A stretch of 27,951 nt of DNA from a virus. The notes beneath the pieces were generated by a model. It was not told the origin of the DNA. It was given only the letters and a program-made list of their open reading frames with translations, and made no database searches. Where the stretch lies: positions 1-27,951 of IMG/VR virus record IMGVR_UViG_3300001836_000093. The stretch is one strand, 5' to 3'. Shown in pieces: positions 1 through 8,792 of this stretch (position 1 is its first letter; every line of letters begins with the position of its first letter). The translations under genes were made by a program, and so were the position numbers.

Positions 1-2136
1 CGCCGTCGTGCCGGTGTCCCACGTATAGTCGATAGCTACAGGCCCCGCAGCGCCGGTCGAGCCAGTCGATCCGGTCGCGCCGGTCGCACCCGTCGCACCC
101 GTTGCGCCGGTCGCACCTTGATCGCCCGTGCGATAAAACGACACCAGCAGCTGATCGCCGTTGTTGAGCGCTGTCGGCGCCGTGATGTTGGTGACGTTGA
201 ACGTCAGCCAGGTCGTATTGTCGGTAACGGCGCTCGTCACGTCGAACACGGCGACGGTGACGCCCGTCGTTTGCTTGCGGATGACGAGCTGGCCGCGGTG
301 GGCCGAGGTCGTCGAATCGTCCCACGTGTTGACCCATCCCGAAACGTTGGGGTTGCCGGCCTCGGCCGTCGTCGGGGCAATTGCGATCTGCGTCGCGCTG
401 CCGATCGCCGCGGTGTTGAAACGCAACCCGCCCGCGGACGGCGCGGCCATCGTCGTGGTCGAGTCATAGGTGTATTTGATGCCGCCGTCAGACCCGGCCG
501 ATCCGGTCGCGCCCGTCGCACCCGTCGCACCCGTTGCGCCAGTCGCACCCGTCGCACCCGTCGCGCCGGTCGGCCCTTGCAGCGACACGCCCGCAGGCCA
601 TGCCCCGGCCGCCTTCGGACCGTACATGATCTTAGCCGCCGGATCATACGCATAATCGCCATCGATCCCCGTGCCGCTGGACGGCGCCCCGCTGGTCGTT
701 AGGATCGTCTTCACGCTCGACGACGCGCCCGCGAACAGAGCCAGGTCGTAGATGATGACATAATGCACGTAAACGTTCTTGACGCGGTTCTCGGTGATCG
801 TCGGAGAGCTGGCGTCGGTGTAGTACAGTCCAGGCGGCGAGATGAAGGAGTTAAAGGCGCTACCGGTAGCTGCCGTTGTCGTCGAGCTTGGAAAGTTCTG
901 AATGTTATGCGCGTGCGACTTCACGGCGTCGTTCTGGAACGAGCCGACATGATCGCCGACCGCGCCACCAGTCTTGAGCGCATAGCGGAGGTTGACCGTG
1001 CCGCCCGAGGTATAGGTGCCGGCGAAAACCGAGCCGTTGAGGTCGAACGTCGTCGAACTCTGGACGGTTATGGTCCAGTTGCCGTTGGCCGCGGTCGCGC
1101 CGACGACGCCAGAAATGGTAACGCGGTTTCCGCTTTCGAGTTTTGCTGTGCTGGCCACCGTGATGCGGCAGACGCCCGCCCCGTTGTTCGTGACGTTGGT
1201 CACCGCCAGCGTCGTCGTCGCGTCGGGATCGACGCCCGCGCCGTTGTTCCAACCTCGCGGGACGTAGCCGCGACGGTCCGGAATGTTGAACGTGGTCGCG
1301 CCGTCGCCCGCGCCGTAGGTCGTGCCGATGACCGAGAACAGATCGGCATAGGTCGTGCGCGATTTCGCCGAGCCGTCGCACGTCCACGTGCCAGCCCATG
1401 GCGTCTCAGACGGACACTCAATGATCTGCCCGAGACGCATCAGGCCGCCGGTAATCCGGCTATCGAGCATACTGGACGTGATCAGGCCGGAAGCGTAGCC
1501 CGTGCGCGAGAACGCGACAGACTTCCACGCGTTGGCGCCGTTGCTTGCCAGCGTGATCGCGTCGCCGGTCGCCGTCAGCGCGACCGACGCGGCGCCGTTG
1601 AGCAGATCGCCGCCGGTGCCGATCAGGGTAAGGTTGTTCGAGCTGCCCTTGCGGATCGCGGTGAACGTTTTCCCGTTGCCGGCAGCGAGTGCGGTCGGGA
1701 TCACGACGCTGATATTGCCGCCCGCGGTGTCGAATTCCTTCGCCGTCCCGTAATCAGCCGGGACCACGGTGTAGGTCGTGGACGCTACGGCCGCGATCGA
1801 CACATTCCAGAGCCCGTCACCCGTGCTGCCACCAACAGCAGCGCCCTTCACGTTGTCGTGGCTCGCGAGCGTAACCCCGAGCGCATCCTTCAGCGTCACC
1901 TTGTAGGCAGCCGTGCCGGTGTAGATCAGCACCTTGTTGCCGCCGGAGGAGGGATAGCCGCTCGCGTCGGTCGTGATCGAGACGCCGAGCGAGCTCGTCA
2001 GCCCCGAGTCGGAATAGACCGTCTTGGGCGTCGAGGTGCCAGCGTCATAGAACTCGATCGACCCACCCGACACCGGGTTGTCGTTCGCATCGGTCAGCCG
2101 CCAGCCCGGAGGAAAGACGGCAACGGAATCGGTCAT
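1..2136 (-). CDS. Tail fibre/collar protein with collagen-like repeats (3' end beyond window)
   Basis: The frame starts at ATG 2136, with AGGA about 10 nt upstream, and stays open to the left edge (more than 710 residues), so the C-terminus is not seen. Residues about 233-295 match a phage tail-collar domain: MRLGQIIECP, TYADLFSVIGTTYG and NIPDRRGYVPRGWN. About 313-384 form a beta-rich insert (RITVASTAKLESGNRVTISG) resembling the FCCH-like inserts of phage collar proteins. The collar resumes with an HxH motif (SHAH, about 407-410) and ENRVKNVYVHYVI. Two Gly-Ala-Thr collagen-like stretches lie near residues 521-551 and 674-694. Family knowledge: such proteins form host-recognition fibres, and collagen-like triplets probably make trimeric stalks. 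It is the last visible late gene, 2 nt after the preceding one. The receptor-binding tip must lie beyond the window. Confidence 0.85.
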   Translation of the reverse strand, partial: MTDSVAVFPPGWRLTDANDNPVSGGSIEFYDAGTSTPKTVYSDSGLTSSLGVSITTDASGYPSSGGNKVLIYTGTAAYKVTLKDALGVTLASHDNVKGAAVGGSTGDGLWNVSIAAVASTTYTVVPADYGTAKEFDTAGGNISVVIPTALAAGNGKTFTAIRKGSSNNLTLIGTGGDLLNGAASVALTATGDAITLASNGANAWKSVAFSRTGYASGLITSSMLDSRITGGLMRLGQIIECPSETPWAGTWTCDGSAKSRTTYADLFSVIGTTYGAGDGATTFNIPDRRGYVPRGWNNGAGVDPDATTTLAVTNVTNNGAGVCRITVASTAKLESGNRVTISGVVGATAANGNWTITVQSSTTFDLNGSVFAGTYTSGGTVNLRYALKTGGAVGDHVGSFQNDAVKSHAHNIQNFPSSTTTAATGSAFNSFISPPGLYYTDASSPTITENRVKNVYVHYVIIYDLALFAGASSSVKTILTTSGAPSSGTGIDGDYAYDPAAKIMYGPKAAGAWPAGVSLQGPTGATGATGATGATGATGATGATGSAGSDGGIKYTYDSTTTMAAPSAGGLRFNTAAIGSATQIAIAPTTAEAGNPNVSGWVNTWDDSTTSAHRGQLVIRKQTTGVTVAVFDVTSAVTDNTTWLTFNVTNITAPTALNNGDQLLVSFYRTGDQGATGATGATGATGATGSTGSTGAAGPVAIDYTWDTGTTA
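55..117 (-). repeat. Collagen-like GAT/GST codon repeat, second block
   Basis: Nine-base units encoding Gly-Ala-Thr, then Gly-Ser-Thr and Gly-Ala-Ala, near residues 674-694 of the tail fibre. Every third residue is glycine, as in collagen-like stalks of phage fibres. Confidence 0.7.
484..576 (-). repeat. Collagen-like GPT/GAT codon repeat, first block
   Basis: Begins with Gly-Pro-Thr, continues with about seven Gly-Ala-Thr triplets and ends in Gly-Ser-Ala-Gly-Ser-Asp. The near-identical 9-bp units make the block prone to slippage and length variation, always in frame. Confidence 0.75.
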
Positions 2137-2138
2137 GT

Positions 2139-2870
2139 CTATTGGGTGTCCTGAGACGGACGCGCACTAGCCGCAGCGCCGCCGGCCATCAGACCGGCCA
2201 AGCCATAGCGACGGAGGATTTCTATGACGTATTCGGACATGGTTCCGTCATTACGGGATGCGACTTGACCATGCCCACCGTTGTTCGCCTCGGCACTCGC
2301 TGTCTTTGAGGCAAGCGCAGGTTGCGCTGTTCGCAAGTCCGCCGGAAGTTCAACAAGATCGCCAAGGCGGCCCGTTTTCGCTCCAGACTTGCCGCTCGCA
2401 AGAGCCGGGTCTAGTGCCTGCCAGATTTCCGGCTTTAGCGTGGTTGTCGACGTGTCGACCCATGTCATCGGTTTCGACCCCGGAGCGACACCGCCGAATG
2501 TCTCCGGGTGTCCCCACCCGGTTGCTTTCCACACGCGGTCTTGAAGCTCCGGCGAGCCCATCCCGTGCTTGCGCCAGATATCTTGCGCGACTTGCAATGC
2601 TTCTTTCGAGCCGGGCGCACCAGGGGCGATCCGCCCCGCCTCCTGCAATCGGCGAGCCCCGGACGGCCCGATGAACGCATATAATTCCATCCCTGGAGTC
2701 GGCTTTGAAAACGCCGCCCGCCCGAGTCCACCCGTCATCATCGCCAGATAGCCGTCTGAGAGCGCGTTCATCGCAGACTGAGGACGGCGACGGAACGGCG
2801 ATCCCTCGTCTTCCGCGCTTTCTGCAACGACGGTGGGGCTCCAGCCCATCAGGGCGTTCTCGTTGGCCAT
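2139..2870 (-). CDS. Late phage protein of unknown function, 243 aa
   Basis: The open frame extends upstream to 3014, but the likely start is the ATG at 2870, 1 nt after the stop of the preceding gene; the upstream extension would overlap that gene and is Arg-rich shadow sequence. The protein (MANENALMGWSPTVVAES...) is soluble, has no signal peptide and no obvious membrane span. The central motif IWRKHGMGSPELQDRVWKAT followed by a Gly/Trp-rich turn faintly resembles the short segment in many large polyvalent phage proteins that precedes an effector domain. The similarity is too weak for a function. The C-terminal 20 residues are rich in Gly and Ala. Position between the putative ejection proteins and the tail fibre suggests a virion or assembly role (inference). 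Confidence 0.6.
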   Translation of the reverse strand: MANENALMGWSPTVVAESAEDEGSPFRRRPQSAMNALSDGYLAMMTGGLGRAAFSKPTPGMELYAFIGPSGARRLQEAGRIAPGAPGSKEALQVAQDIWRKHGMGSPELQDRVWKATGWGHPETFGGVAPGSKPMTWVDTSTTTLKPEIWQALDPALASGKSGAKTGRLGDLVELPADLRTAQPALASKTASAEANNGGHGQVASRNDGTMSEYVIEILRRYGLAGLMAGGAAASARPSQDTQ

Positions 2871-2871
2871 G

Positions 2872-5064
2872 CTATTTCCGCTGCTTGTCGTCGTCGCGCT
2901 TGTTCGCGTAGTTCGCGAGATAGGACGCCCGGAGCGCGTTCGAGGCGCGCGCCGGCGACAGACCAACCGACGCCAAGGCATTGCTGCCGACGCCGAGCGC
3001 CCGCCCGGCGCCATAGGCTGCCTCGCCCATTAGCCGCGGCGACTGGAACGGCAGCACGGCAAGCATGGCGGGGTTCATCCACGCGGCTCCGAATGCGCTG
3101 ATGGGCCCGAGCCGAGCAAGCCCGCGCGGCATGGCCGTGTTCAACGATTGTCCCGCGAGCGCCGCCGGGAGGTCAGGCGCATGACGCGCAAGGTCGTCAA
3201 GCAGCTTCTCGCGGTAGCCCCAGCTTGTGTTGACGTTATTGCGCATCACGGACTGGAGCTTGCGTAGCGTCGTGTCCGTCGATGCCTTGTCGTTGATCGA
3301 GAGCGTGCGACGCATCTCTCCTATGGCATCCGACGCCGCCGAGTAGTCTTTCATCGTCTGGGCGTAGGACGGTACCTGCTTGGTGATCTCAGCCTTGGCC
3401 GCCGTATAGACCTCGCTGGCGACGGTGCGCGCCGTCGTGCCCTGTTTGGTGTCTTTCCAGATATCGCCGAGCGCCTGCTTGAGCGCGTCGAGAGCTTCCG
3501 CGTTGCGCTCCGCTTTCGGGATTGCCAGGAATTCGTTGTATTTCGTGGTCATCTGGTTGACCACGCTCGCCGCTTCGTCGGACTTCTGAATACCCTTGTA
3601 TTGCACCATATTCTGGGCGCGATCGAGCGCTTGCCGGATCGGGTCGAAGTTGACCGGCGTCGAGTTTGCGCCCACCGCCGACATGCCAGCCTTGTAGGCG
3701 GCCGATCGGTCCTTCCCCATCTGGTTGACGGCGCCCTCGGCCATGTCGACGACCCGCTCGAGCGGAGCGTTGCCGCGCATGTTCTCGACGAACACCTGAT
3801 TGCCGGTGCGGCCTGCCTTGACAGCCTCGTCAAACGACCGCGCGCCCGCGCCCGTCGTCGCTGAAAGCACATTCGAGACCGTACTGCCAGCCGCGCGTCC
3901 GGCGCGGGCGACGTTGGTCAGAGGATCGATAATAGAGCCTGCCGTCTGGGCTATCTGTCCCACCTTACCGACGACGCCAGGACCGCGCACGGCGACGGCG
4001 CCGCCGCCGGTCAGGACCATGGCAAAATCGGCCATGACCCCCACGGGATCGGTTGCCAGAGCCTTGCGGACACCGGCCGCAGACCCGTACCTTTCCTTGA
4101 GGTGCGCCGCGAGCGCTTCGACGACGGCTTCGCGCTTCTGCTTTTCGGCAGGGTCTTGCTCCACACCGAGTGCGCCAGCCGCCTTGGACGCCAGTCCCTT
4201 GCCGAGGTCGGCGACTGCGTTCGCCGTGTCGATCGGGTGCAGGATCGGCTGCACCAAGTCTTTCGCGAACTTGGCCGCACTCGACGGGAGGTTGGAAATC
4301 GCTTGCCCCGGCACGTCCGACCATGACGGGTCGAATGGGTCGCCTTCGACGGGCTTGAGCGTGAGGCCGCTGGATGGCTTGGCCGTTGGGGCCGGCGCCG
4401 CGGCCGGCTGTTGCTGCGGTGCCGTTTGTGGCGCGGCTGCGACTAATGCCGGGGGCTGAGCGACTGGCGCTTGAGCGGCCGGCTGCGCCGCTGGCTGAAC
4501 CGCGGGCGGTTGCGGGATTGTCGATCCGGCAATGCCAGGCGCGGCAAACCGGCGCGGATCGAACGGCGGCTGCAGCTCCTTTGGCGCGGGGCGCGCTGGT
4601 TGTGCCGGTCGCTCGGCGGGCGCCGCCTGTTGCGCAGGTTGCCGCCCAAGAGACGGATATGCCTGGGCAAACGCGCGCAAATCAGCATCAAGGGCAGGCG
4701 GAAGCCCGGATGGCTGCCCCTGATTGCGGTCAATCTTGTAGTATTCGTCGACCAGATCGCCCCAACGCTCATTGGGTACCCCATGCTTTTGCATGAGGGT
4801 TACCCATGCTTTTGTCGCATCGGAGGGGCTAAGCCGGCTGTCAGCGGCGGGCTCTGCGACTACGGCCGAAGACGGCTCTTGAGTGTTCACAGCAGGCGGA
4901 GGCGCCACGGGCTGGCGCATTTGCGGAGGCGGTGCTTGCGCGCGGGGTGCGGCGCGTTCCTCCCCCGGCCGCACGATCGGCCCGGGCCGCTGAACCGGCG
5001 CTTGCGCCTGCTCGACGAATGGGTCTGCATCAAGTGGGATCAGAAACAACCCTGGCCCAGCCAT
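2872..5064 (-). CDS. Putative DNA ejection/internal virion protein, 730 aa (P22 gp16 position)
   Basis: Starts at ATG 5064, sharing one base with the upstream TGA (TGATG), so translation is probably coupled. Residues 1-240 are Pro/Ala/Gln-rich and presumably disordered. The rest is mainly helical with Ala/Gly-rich stretches, e.g. VGVMADFAMVLTGGGAVAV near 340-360 and a hydrophobic patch ISAFGAAWMNPAMLAVLPF near 650-670. No enzyme motif was recognised. It is the third of three large proteins after the gp10-like gene, the place of the P22 ejection proteins gp7, gp20 and gp16 (gp16 is 609 aa), which leave the capsid and help DNA cross the envelope. The assignment rests on synteny, size and helical/hydrophobic character, not on clear homology. 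Confidence 0.6.
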   Translation of the reverse strand: MAGPGLFLIPLDADPFVEQAQAPVQRPGPIVRPGEERAAPRAQAPPPQMRQPVAPPPAVNTQEPSSAVVAEPAADSRLSPSDATKAWVTLMQKHGVPNERWGDLVDEYYKIDRNQGQPSGLPPALDADLRAFAQAYPSLGRQPAQQAAPAERPAQPARPAPKELQPPFDPRRFAAPGIAGSTIPQPPAVQPAAQPAAQAPVAQPPALVAAAPQTAPQQQPAAAPAPTAKPSSGLTLKPVEGDPFDPSWSDVPGQAISNLPSSAAKFAKDLVQPILHPIDTANAVADLGKGLASKAAGALGVEQDPAEKQKREAVVEALAAHLKERYGSAAGVRKALATDPVGVMADFAMVLTGGGAVAVRGPGVVGKVGQIAQTAGSIIDPLTNVARAGRAAGSTVSNVLSATTGAGARSFDEAVKAGRTGNQVFVENMRGNAPLERVVDMAEGAVNQMGKDRSAAYKAGMSAVGANSTPVNFDPIRQALDRAQNMVQYKGIQKSDEAASVVNQMTTKYNEFLAIPKAERNAEALDALKQALGDIWKDTKQGTTARTVASEVYTAAKAEITKQVPSYAQTMKDYSAASDAIGEMRRTLSINDKASTDTTLRKLQSVMRNNVNTSWGYREKLLDDLARHAPDLPAALAGQSLNTAMPRGLARLGPISAFGAAWMNPAMLAVLPFQSPRLMGEAAYGAGRALGVGSNALASVGLSPARASNALRASYLANYANKRDDDKQRK

Positions 5065-6374
5065 CAGAAACCACCGATTTCATAGGATTTTCCGTCAGAC
5101 CCTTTGTGTATCCACTTCCCTGATTTTGGGTCGTACTTGCCGCGGATGAATGTTCCGGGGCGTGCTTTGTCTGGAATATCCCATGCGCCATCCGGCGCCC
5201 TGACTGAGCCTTCGACTGGCGGCTCAGTGCCGGGCTTCGCAGGAAATACATTCCGAATAATCGAGGGGAGCTTCTGCTCGACTTCTTGAGCGATTGCTTC
5301 AGTGTTTGGCGGGCGCCCCGTTCTGTATGCTTGTTGGGCCAGGTAGTGAGCCAACGCCGTTCGCTCGGCCTCGCGCTTCAGTGCCGGCAGCAAAACCGGC
5401 AATGTCGATGGGTCACTGACGATAGTCGCCAAGCCCTTTTGGACGAATTCAACGTCAGAATTCGACATCGGTTTGAGCTTCTGGCCCTCTTGCAGAACGA
5501 ACTTTTGCGTGAGTGCCTGCAGCAATTCCGCCGGCTGGATTTTGTCGGCGTTCGGAATGCCAGCTTGCGCGCCCATGCGCCGCATTTCGAGGATTTGACT
5601 AGCGCCCCATCCAGTCGTCGCATACTGCGACACGCGCTCAAGGTCGCCGATCGTATAGATTGTTCCGCGGGCCTCGCTAAACGCCTTCCCGGCTTCGTCG
5701 TAGTTCTTCGGGGCGTTGTGCGTGGCGTAGGCTTTGTCGAACTGGCCTTGTTGTCCGCCGCCGGGAGGAGTCAGGAACGTCGTCTGGCCTGTCCTCGGGT
5801 TGTTCCGATAGAGTATTGATCCTTCCGGCGCATGCCCCACAGTCTCGCTCGGCGGCGCGTAGTTCCCCGTGATGACAAACTGCTTGCCCTCCGGCGTGCT
5901 CGCGTCGATGCCGAACCGGTGGGCATTCGCCATGCGCCATTCCGGCGTCTGCATCTTGATCTGGTCCAGTTGGGCCATCGACGTAGCCGTGCTTGCGCGA
6001 GACGCATCGATCGCCGCCTCAGCCTTGCGCCGCTCGATATCGTCGTTCCGCGTCTGCATTAGAGCGGTTAGGCCGTAGTGCAGCCCTTCCGGGCCGAGCG
6101 CGCCGACGAACGGCCGAACCCCAGCGGGAAGGTCTGCCATGTTGGCCGGATTGCTCATGAACGTCTGGTAGCGCTGCTTTGCTTCGGCCCGATCGTCGAG
6201 TCGTGCATTCACCTCTCGCGCGTGCAATCCGAACTGGTCCCGCGCCAGTTGGTGTTTCGCCTGCTCATCCATCCCGCGCCGGTACTGGACAAGCGCGTTG
6301 GTGATCGGCTCGAAGAAGTTCCCCGGATCGACCTGAGTGGCCTGATAGGCCGGGAGCTGCATCAGTGGCGGCAT
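5064..6374 (-). CDS. Putative DNA ejection/internal virion protein, 436 aa (P22 gp20 position)
   Basis: ATG 6374 is preceded by GGAGGG about 8 nt upstream. The N-terminal 140 residues are predicted helical and charged (ALVQYRRGMDEQAKHQLARD, then a Glu/Arg/Ala-rich stretch near 110-140). The middle carries a helical segment (EARGTIYTIGDLERVSQYAT). The last 60 residues look like a small beta fold (FIRGKYDPKSGKWIHKGSDG). No catalytic motif was recognised. Size and order match P22 gp20 (471 aa), second of the three ejection proteins, but I cannot show sequence homology. It is followed by the 730-aa protein with a one-base overlap and preceded by the Gln/Gly-rich 258-aa protein, so the three probably act together at DNA delivery (inference). 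Confidence 0.6.
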   Translation of the reverse strand: MPPLMQLPAYQATQVDPGNFFEPITNALVQYRRGMDEQAKHQLARDQFGLHAREVNARLDDRAEAKQRYQTFMSNPANMADLPAGVRPFVGALGPEGLHYGLTALMQTRNDDIERRKAEAAIDASRASTATSMAQLDQIKMQTPEWRMANAHRFGIDASTPEGKQFVITGNYAPPSETVGHAPEGSILYRNNPRTGQTTFLTPPGGGQQGQFDKAYATHNAPKNYDEAGKAFSEARGTIYTIGDLERVSQYATTGWGASQILEMRRMGAQAGIPNADKIQPAELLQALTQKFVLQEGQKLKPMSNSDVEFVQKGLATIVSDPSTLPVLLPALKREAERTALAHYLAQQAYRTGRPPNTEAIAQEVEQKLPSIIRNVFPAKPGTEPPVEGSVRAPDGAWDIPDKARPGTFIRGKYDPKSGKWIHKGSDGKSYEIGGF

Positions 6375-6388
6375 GCGTCAGCCCTCCA

Positions 6389-7165
6389 TCACGGCATGTA
6401 TCCAGGATCGACGTAGCTGCCGGAGTTGCCCTTCCAGATGCCAGCAGCGGACTTGCCCCAGCCCGACAGCGCGTTGCCCATGTTGCCGAATGCGCTCGCG
6501 CCACCGGCCCCCGGCGCGAAGCCGGAGATCACCGATCCGCCGAGCCCGCCGAGCCCCTTCATGATCGCGTTGACGCTGTTGGTCTTGTTCGCAGCCGTCG
6601 CGTTGCCGTAGTTGATCGCGTTGCCAGCCATCTGTTGCCCGTAGCCCATGCGCGCGTCGCCGAGCCACTGGCCTGCGTTCTGAGCGATCCCGGCTTGCTG
6701 GCCTGCGGCCTGCATCCCCATCTGGCCCGCGCCCTGGAGACGGTTCTGCCAGTTGGCGTAGTCCTGATACCCCATGCCCTGCCGTGCCCTGGCGACGGCA
6801 AGCGCATTGTATCCGGTGTTGACGCCGCCGCGGGCGTTCGCGGCCCGGTCCATCGCCGTCTGAGCGTGGTTCTGCTCCCAATCGAGGTAGGGATTTCGGG
6901 CGTTCTGGTACATCGTGAGAGCGTTCTTGCCGCCCTCGGCACCATTGAGACCGATCGAGTCGTCATAGGCCGACTGAGCGCGCCGCCCGCTCGCCGCCCA
7001 TGGCTCGTAGTAGCCTGCCGCCTTGTTCGCGTAGTTGGTGTACTGGGTCGCGGCGTCCTGATACCCGTTGGTCAGGTAGTCCTTGGACTGCCCGTAGGCC
7101 TTGTCCATGTCCTGCTGCTGGCTCTTGCCAGTCAGCTTGTCGATGAAACCGCCGAACGCGCTCAT
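6389..7165 (-). CDS. Gln/Asn/Gly-rich putative internal virion (DNA transfer) protein, 258 aa (P22 gp7 position)
   Basis: The frame is open to 7213, but ATG 7165 is the better start: GAGGG lies 6-8 nt upstream and the ATG overlaps the stop of the 42-aa gene as ATGA. The protein starts MSAFGGFIDKLTGKSQQQDM, continues with a Tyr/Asn/Gln-rich helical middle (ARPYLDW-type and YANWQNRLQGAGQMGMQAAG repeats), and ends in a glycine-rich tail (GLGGLGGSVISGFAPGAGG). This composition and the repeated Ala-Gly-Gln/Asn pattern are typical of small ejection or DNA-transfer proteins of P22-like phages. P22 gp7 (229 aa) has a comparable size and genome position. Function is inferred from position and composition. 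Confidence 0.6.
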   Translation of the reverse strand: MSAFGGFIDKLTGKSQQQDMDKAYGQSKDYLTNGYQDAATQYTNYANKAAGYYEPWAASGRRAQSAYDDSIGLNGAEGGKNALTMYQNARNPYLDWEQNHAQTAMDRAANARGGVNTGYNALAVARARQGMGYQDYANWQNRLQGAGQMGMQAAGQQAGIAQNAGQWLGDARMGYGQQMAGNAINYGNATAANKTNSVNAIMKGLGGLGGSVISGFAPGAGGASAFGNMGNALSGWGKSAAGIWKGNSGSYVDPGYMP

Positions 7166-7290
7166 GGAGCCCTCTTCAGTGCGAGCAACAGGGCCGCGAA
7201 GAACTGCAGCCACACCTTGTTCATCGTTCCGTCAGCGTTGAGCACCGGCGTCGATGCGGCTGGCAGCTGCGGGAGGTTCGGTATCGCCAT
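7162..7290 (-). CDS. Small phage protein, 42 aa
   Basis: ATG 7290 overlaps the upstream stop as TGATG, and the stop overlaps the next gene's start as ATGA, so it is coupled on both sides, the main reason to call it. The peptide starts MAIPNLPQLPAASTPVLNAD and contains GTMNKVWLQFF followed by a hydrophobic ALLLAL tail. The pattern Leu-Pro...Thr-Pro-(Leu/Val)-x-(Asn/Asp)-Ala-Asp-Gly...Trp-Leu-x-Phe-Phe occurs at the start of many phage tail or fibre proteins, here as a free-standing micro-protein. It sits where P22 has the tail-needle gene 26, but it is far too short to be a needle. Function unknown. Confidence 0.6.
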   Translation of the reverse strand: MAIPNLPQLPAASTPVLNADGTMNKVWLQFFAALLLALKRAP

Positions 7291-8792
7291 CAGGGCGCCA
7301 GCTTCTTTGCGTCGAGGTACGCAGGACCGATCAGGCCCTTGATCACAGCAGCGCTGATCGAGAACTCGAAAGTGCAGCCCTGAGCAGGGATGTGGCCAAG
7401 GCGCGTGAACTTGACCCGTTCGATGCGTTCACCCTGCCGCCCAAGCGAAGCGCGGTCCTCCCCGTTCCAGACTTCGCCGCCGTCGAATGACAGCCGCATC
7501 ATCAGTTCCGGGTTGTCGTCTTGCGTGACCCCGGTGTTCGTGCCGACGCCCATCACCGGCCGCACGTAGAGTGCCGAGGCGTCGAGACGGTTCGGGAACG
7601 AATGCACTGGAGGCGTGCGCACGGTCATGACCAGCGGCGCGTTGCCTTCCACAGCCACGTCAGGGCTCATGGTGTAGAGCTTGCCCAACGTCGCATCGCC
7701 CGCAATCCATTTCGTGCCGAACTTGGAGACCGTCGAGCACCGCCAGCGCGTGTTACCGTAGCTCTGACGCTCGCTCCAAGTGTTCGTCGTGCGGTTCCAA
7801 CACCACGTCCAATCAGGCGAACTGATCTGGTAGAAGCTGTGCCCGCGCGCGGCCCATGACGTAGACGTGATCTGCTCCGGCACAGCCGACGCGATGTCCC
7901 GTTCCACCGCATGCGTCGAGATGCGCTGCCCGTCGTAGCCTGACATAAGCCGCACCGTGCCGTCATGCGCGATCCATGCAAGCGTGCGGTCGATCTTGGC
8001 GACACTGCCAGCAGCGAGGCAGCCGAGTTCGGCGATCGCCACGCGGCCATCCTTGAAGGGGAAATCAACGTCGCCGGTGTCTTTCCACCATTCGGTCGAT
8101 CGCGTGCCGAACAGCACCACCTCGCCCTCGCGCGTCTCGGCGCGCACGATCTCATCCGGGTTGCTGTCGGCCGTGCCGAAATCGAGTTCATCGATCGTCG
8201 TAAAATCATCGATGCCGGTCGTGAACCACCGCCCGTTGCTAACTGGAATGATGCCGTACCCGTCGAGCACGGTGAGCGACGATCCCGGCGGCAGGGTCCA
8301 GGCGCTGGACGACGACCCTAATGACGGGTCCGTTAGCGTGGGGTCCGTTAGCGTGGGGTCCGTTAGCGTGGCGCTCGTGCTCGTCGCGCCTGTCACCAAT
8401 TGGAGCGTATTGGCACCCGTGTCGATCACGTAAAAAAGGCCGGAGGACAAAATGCCAATCTGCGGGACAGCGCGCCGATTCCGCGCCATGTAGACTGGCC
8501 CATCGGTCGGAATGCCGCCAATCGTCGTTACGCCGCCGCCCGCGTCCACCCGATACACCTGCCGGCCCGACACGACGTAGAGATAGGCGCCAACCTCGAT
8601 CATCCCGCGCACGCCAGCGCTTGCCATCGTCGCAAAGTCGGACAGCCCATCGTGCGCCACGATCACGCTCGGGTCCGCCGCTTCATCGCCCAATTGCTCG
8701 ACGTAGCAGTTGATATGCCGCTCGGCGCCCGCAAGCCCAAACCGCGCACGATTGCTGCCGGTGCCGAGAGAGATCGGGATCGGATCGCTCAC
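7290..8792 (-). CDS. Packaged-DNA stabilisation/tail hub protein, P22 gp10-like
   Basis: I place the start at GTG 8792 (500 aa), not the GTG at 8801. The 8801 codon lies inside the Shine-Dalgarno GGAGGTG, which stands 8 nt before GTG 8792, and 8792 overlaps the upstream stop as GTGA. The protein is beta-rich (PISLGTGSNRARFGLAGAE, then INCYVEQ; later VGAYLYVVSGRQVYRVDAG, LGCLAAGSVAKIDRTLAWIA), fitting the propeller-like P22 gp10 family that plugs and stabilises the portal after packaging (P22 gp10 is 472 aa). It follows directly after the gp4-like gene, as in P22. Near residues 141-155 a threonine-rich loop is built from three copies of a 15-bp unit. The family call combines fold-like patterns and synteny. 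Confidence 0.72.
   Translation of the reverse strand: MSDPIPISLGTGSNRARFGLAGAERHINCYVEQLGDEAADPSVIVAHDGLSDFATMASAGVRGMIEVGAYLYVVSGRQVYRVDAGGGVTTIGGIPTDGPVYMARNRRAVPQIGILSSGLFYVIDTGANTLQLVTGATSTSATLTDPTLTDPTLTDPSLGSSSSAWTLPPGSSLTVLDGYGIIPVSNGRWFTTGIDDFTTIDELDFGTADSNPDEIVRAETREGEVVLFGTRSTEWWKDTGDVDFPFKDGRVAIAELGCLAAGSVAKIDRTLAWIAHDGTVRLMSGYDGQRISTHAVERDIASAVPEQITSTSWAARGHSFYQISSPDWTWCWNRTTNTWSERQSYGNTRWRCSTVSKFGTKWIAGDATLGKLYTMSPDVAVEGNAPLVMTVRTPPVHSFPNRLDASALYVRPVMGVGTNTGVTQDDNPELMMRLSFDGGEVWNGEDRASLGRQGERIERVKFTRLGHIPAQGCTFEFSISAAVIKGLIGPAYLDAKKLAP
8326..8370 (-). repeat. Three perfect 15-bp tandem repeats inside the gp10-like gene
   Basis: The plus-strand unit gggtccgttagcgtg occurs three times head to tail. 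On the coding strand it encodes Leu-Thr-Asp-Pro-Thr repeats, so copy-number change keeps the frame and only lengthens or shortens a surface loop. Confidence 0.9.

Noticed and set aside
118-2154. Long plus-strand open frames opposite the left-edge tail fibre
   Set aside because: Arg/Ala/Val-rich shadows of the minus-strand fibre gene, whose protein has recognisable collar and collagen-like sequence.
6365-7342. Plus-strand open frame of 325 codons
   Set aside because: Antisense to two well-supported minus-strand genes and rich in Arg/Val without domain pattern.
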